Below are positions 59,766 through 64,000 of a stretch of 64,000 nucleotides of DNA, piece by piece. The number at the start of each line of letters is the position of its first letter. Within the stretch, counting starts at the first letter, position 1. A program made the position numbers and the translations under genes. Below the pieces are notes generated by a model that did no database searches, was not told where the DNA came from, and was given only the letters and a program-made list of their open reading frames with translations. This DNA is from Kryptolebias marmoratus. Taxonomy: Eukaryota; Chordata; Actinopteri; Cyprinodontiformes; Rivulidae. The stretch spans positions 14,480,562-14,544,561 of the forward strand of contig NC_051453.1 in assembly GCF_001649575.2 (NCBI RefSeq). The letters are read 5' to 3'.

Positions 59766-62417
59766 GCCATTCATTTGGAGCTTTAGAGGAGCATCGAGAC
59801 AAGGAAAAAGGGTCTTGCGCTGTCAAGATTGATGCCCCCTATAGCTCCATTGATTTTGCCATTGTGGTGCGGTGTGTCCACATTAACAACGACACTCAGC
59901 TGTCTCTTTACTTGGCTGTGAGTGGCCGGTTTTAAAGCTCCCAGGGCGCGATGGTCAGTGTGGGGTCCTCTCACCGGCCAGCAGCTGGGACCTCACTGAG
60001 GAACAAATGAGTGTTGGAACAGACCAGAGAGTTGCACATCATCTTAAATGAACAGGTCAGAATGCCACTAAGGGGCAATCAAACATGACTTTAACAGGTT
60101 AGGAGGCAGAAGTAAAAGGTTGATGCAGGGAGTGTGCGAAAAGTAGATGAATCTGATTGTCATTTTCAAATCTCCTGTTCTCATATTGCTTCTAATCTGC
60201 CAGACTGAATTCCTGCGTTCATAATCACTGGGTAAGATAATTTAGCTTCTCATATCTGCGTCTGTCTTTGGCACATAGACTGTGATGCTGATGCTCCTCC
60301 ATGGCCTACTTTTTGCAAGCTTTAGCTGCTTATTTGCTGTAATTCTTCTTTGTCCAATAATCATTGTGATAATTAACTGTCAAAACTGCCTCGATTAAAT
60401 TTTTGCTTTTCTGATACTTATTTGCCTGCAAGACTAAAAATTTAGCACGGAGTATAGAGGCTGGAAATGTGAGTGCTAAAAAAAGAAAAATATATATTAA
60501 TTAGTCTTTCATTGCAGTGGAGGAAAGGGCATTAGAGACATCCTCAGTCTCTCAGGGGCCACACTGCTAGTCCGATAGGGGGCGATTATTCCTGAGCGAA
60601 TCCGGTCACACCACAACACACGATCAGACTAATTAGTCCCTTAATCTCATTATGGCACAGGCAGTTCAGATCACCTGTGCCAGGCTGCTGTCCATTAGGA
60701 AAAGACCTGTTACTGTGGTTTTATGCCTGCTAGACCTACACTTCTCCTGGAGGAGCTGTCTGCTGTTATTAAGACCAGACAGGGCCAGATGGGATCAGTG
60801 TATAACTGGCTATTGTTGCTGTAAAAACCCAAATCTATCCAGCCATCAAACAGAAAGACAGTAAAACCTATCACAGGACTTTTGGACATGTGACCAAAAC
60901 TGAGCATACAGATCTAGACAGTAAGAACAATTCAACCACTGGAAAACTTCATAGGATCTTGGAAGAAACAATTTTCTTTCCTGTAGAAATTAAAGGAAAT
61001 ATACACGGTAGAGTAAGTCTATCCAAACACTCTGTCAGCCCTCGCTGCTGTCTAACAAAGACACACTGTGAAATGAATATTAATGGCCAATCACCTACCT
61101 AATCTAGCAGAACAGCAGCCGTTACACATTGAGCCACCAGCACGGTGAATGTCTCCGTCACTGATGACGCAGAGCATGTTTCTGGGTTTGTTGGGGGTTT
61201 TTTGGTTTGTTTTTTTGGGAGGCGGGGGGTAAAGAGACACAGCAAGGAGACAGCAGGCACCTACCTTTCTCATTTTCTTGTCACAGATCTCTGATATAAT
61301 GTACACTGATTTTCCAGCACACATGGCACTGATGACTGGCACTGACAGCTGCTGATATTTTATTTTTGAAGGCCTGTTCAGTGCCTCCTCAGAGCTTGGC
61401 TTCTTTAAAAAAAGGATGAATCAGATTGAACTCTAATTTCATCCTAAACCTGCTACTAAAAACATCCATCCCTTAGCGCTGCTCCATTACTACCTGGTCT
61501 CTTTTGTTTCCTTTTTTTTTTCATAAGCTGTCATTGCGTATAATTTTCAGGGTCTGTCATCTTCTCTTAGTTCAAGACACATCCTGCTGACAAACTCAAT
61601 GCTTATTTGGTGCAATTGCTGCATGTTCGTGTTCCTTGGCTCCTCTCATTTTCCAGCTTAACCCGTTGTTAAGGTTTTTAGCTCAGAGATTGTTCAGAAA
61701 GCAGAAACAGGAGCAGACTAGCTGTCAGCTGGGGCTCTGTTGGTGTTGCAGCAGGCCTGCCTGGCACAGCTAGAGCGGCAACCCACTGAGGAGGCCTGGA
61801 TTAGAAACAGGCTCTGGCATTTTCAAGGCAGGCCTGCCGCCCACGCACACACCCACACAGAGAGGACAAACAGACAAACACACAGTACATTTGGCTCTGA
61901 CACACACAAACACTTGCTTTCTCTCTTGCTGACACACACCCAATGGTAGGTTGCAGGCACATGATAAAGGAACACGTCTAGTTTTTAACCATGTGTCCAC
62001 ATATTCACATGCAGACACGATATTCCTAAATGGCTTGGGCTAGTTTTAAACTGTGTTTAGTGCTGTGTTGTGTTCGTATGTTTAACCAGCTGAAGGACAA
62101 TGGAAAGGTTTGCTTTTAGATCACTGAGATGTGACAGAACAATGAAAAAAAGAGACAATAGGTTAAATGGATTGTGAGGACAAGAAAATAAATGGTTGAG
62201 AGAGCAGAGCTACACGCACTGCTGCTGTTATGTAGTTAGTTTTATGATGAACATATCTGGTATAAAAGACAACAGAGTGGTCCATGCATTAAACATCAGT
62301 AGTGTTCTTCTTCTTCCCTTTTTTAAACTACAAAAACAAGCTTCTTGTGTCAGAGCAGCTCAGTAATGAACCAGGCAGGAAGGCCTCTAAGCTCCACTGA
62401 TCCCCTTTAGAAAAGTC

Positions 62418-62600
62418 AGGAGGAATGAAGGAGAGAGAGAGGGGTAGTTAGAGGGAGAGGAATGAGAAGACAAATGGCAAGAGTAGAGAGGTGAGAGAAA
62501 GGAATTTGTTGTGAGGCACTAAAAAATGGAGGGGAGATGGGGGAAGAAAGAGCAAGTGCAAAATAAACAGAGAAAAGTGAGGATAAACCAGTAAGAGGAA
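62418..62600. repeat. Purine-rich block
   Basis: A GA-rich plus strand with GAGAGAGAG cores. Minus-strand reading frames here are low-complexity Ser/Leu/Pro. Confidence 0.6.
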
Positions 62601-64000
62601 GGGACGGCAATGTTTTCTTCTCTTGTTGGATGGAAGAAAACTATAGATTACTGTTCCCAATGCACTGGGCTGGGCGTAAATGGAGAGATCTTGAAATAGT
62701 GGGGAGCATGTTCAGAGGTTACGGGGATCAGGGTGAACTAATCCAATACTGAGGCCAGTTCTGGGTCTCCTACATTTAGAGCTCCTACTTCTTGTCCAAA
62801 TCCCTCAGAGTAGCAGTCTTACACAAACTATGCTTTGCTCACCAAGAGTTCAGTCACCTAATTCCACTGAGCTGGATGTTCAGGTCACTCTGCCTGTAAG
62901 CTTGTACATTTACTCTCGCATCAGCATGAGCTAGTTTTTTTTTTTAAGATGGGGTGGGGGAGGGCAAATGAGGTCTATGGATGAAAGACAAGCAGTAAGA
63001 GATGATAAAATAATTTCTTTAGGGATGCGCTTTGCTCCTGAGGGTCAAAATTTGCTGAGGCTGTAGGAGTTGTGCAGCGTCAGTGGAAGATCGCAATATT
63101 TCACTAATACACAGAGTAGGTGGAGATCAATTAACCTTATCTAAGAAACTACTAATGATAACGCCAAACATGCTGACAAGGCAACAAATGGGAATGTGAT
63201 GATGTAATGAGTTTAGCTAACTGGAAAATGAAGCATTTCAACAAACATACCATTTCATACTCTTTTTTTTTCCAAGCAAATATATTATGGCAACTTCTGT
63301 GCTGCAGTCAGCATATATATCAGAAGAAAGAAGACAAAGGCTAAACTTTAATCCTAATCACTAACCCCCAACAGACTTAATCAACATGGCAACTTTTGCT
63401 TGTGTGTGTGTGTGGTCACAAGGGCTTGATATGATGTATTATGACTAAAAGGTTGTGAAAGTCCTCATTGTCTTGAATTGCAACAATATTAATAAAAAAA
63501 ATTAAAGACAAAATGCTTTATCTTCAGAGCATGGCAGGAGCTACTGTAATAGATTTTGTACCGGTTAGTCCATTAGTTTCCTTTTAAGCATTTAATTTAG
63601 TTTTGTGATAAATTATAGTCATGCATGGCAGGAAATTGTACAAATGTGCAGATTTTCATAAAATGAAGGAAGTTGTTATAAGGCTTTTCTGCTCTGAAAA
63701 GTTGAAAATTTTCTGAAAAGTGTATTTTATTGCACAATTGTGGAAATTGGAACTACACACAGCAAACAAACTAAATTAAACTAACTATAAAACCATTCAT
63801 AAGAATGTTACCAGATGGATATGGTTGTGAGCAACTTTGCTCCTGTTAAGAAGTGCATGTAAAGTTAAAATTTGTCATCATCTGAGCTCAATTTGAATCC
63901 ATTATGTTAACCTAGTAGCTGTGTTGCACAAACCAAAATATATAGTGAATTAGGGAAGAAAGTACAAAGGAAAGTAAAACATAAATTTAATCAAAGTTTG

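Larger units (their letters stand above)
58513..64000 (+). other. celf4: Following CELF intron (5' part)
   Basis: After the weak donor I find no sequence encoding the expected next CELF segment (DRKLFVGML, start of RRM2), so this intron is at least 5.5 kb. Contents: an N/poly-G gap at 58708-58717; pyrimidine-rich sequence at about 59690-59765; a lower-repeat stretch at about 60510-60810; a T/G-rich patch with a run of Gs at about 61183-61230; a purine-rich tract at 62418-62600; and a short GT repeat at 63401-63414. No transposon copy was recognised with confidence. Confidence 0.6.

Noticed and set aside
1..64000. CRISPR arrays, operons, phage or defence systems
   Set aside because: The window is vertebrate intronic DNA; none of the required repeats, genes or layouts is present.

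Overview
This window looks like intron from a bony-fish (probably percomorph teleost) genome. It is AT-rich, almost free of coding signal, and littered with old short transposon copies of kinds common in teleosts: TTAA-flanked and hAT-like MITEs, a tRNA-headed SINE-like repeat, and a decayed LINE reverse-transcriptase tail. It has no bacterial or archaeal layout, no operons, no CRISPR array and no complete gene. The ORFs of 60-174 codons are spread evenly over both strands, as expected by chance.

The one coding feature I can defend is a 49-nt exon at 58464-58512 (+). It encodes MTRPIQVKPADSESRG, the signature RRM1-RRM2 linker of CELF/Bruno-like RNA-binding proteins (CELF3-6 subgroup, most likely celf4). 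It has a good branch point, polypyrimidine tract and CAG acceptor, and a weak GTAGTT donor. I could not find the preceding CELF exon (end of RRM1) or the following one (start of RRM2). On that reading 1-58463 is the 3' part of one very long intron and 58513-64000 is the start of the next.

Layout: 1-11 kb holds one TTAA-type MITE copy, GC-richer islands and possible conserved noncoding DNA. 11-28.4 kb is the most repeat-rich part, with three copies of an unclassified repeat (one inverted, one split by a hAT-like MITE) and two more TTAA-type MITEs (one with a second element nested in it). 28-37.5 kb is purine/pyrimidine-skewed DNA with a CpG-richer patch, a strong G-quadruplex motif and a small inverted repeat. 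37.5-44.2 kb holds SINE-like, MITE-like and LINE-derived pieces. 44-58 kb carries microsatellites, including a 95-bp TA-rich tract and a 71-nt purine run. 58.4-64 kb has the exon and intron sequence after it.

The most interesting signal is at 14871-14938: a branch point, a pyrimidine tract and the first downstream AG, which is fused directly to a near-perfect donor (CAG|GTAAGA). That is the architecture of a recursive splice site, a feature known from very long introns of neuronal genes. About 360 bp upstream, an acceptor-like site and a GTAAGT donor frame a 56-nt pseudo-exon. I found no evidence of an undescribed multi-gene system here.
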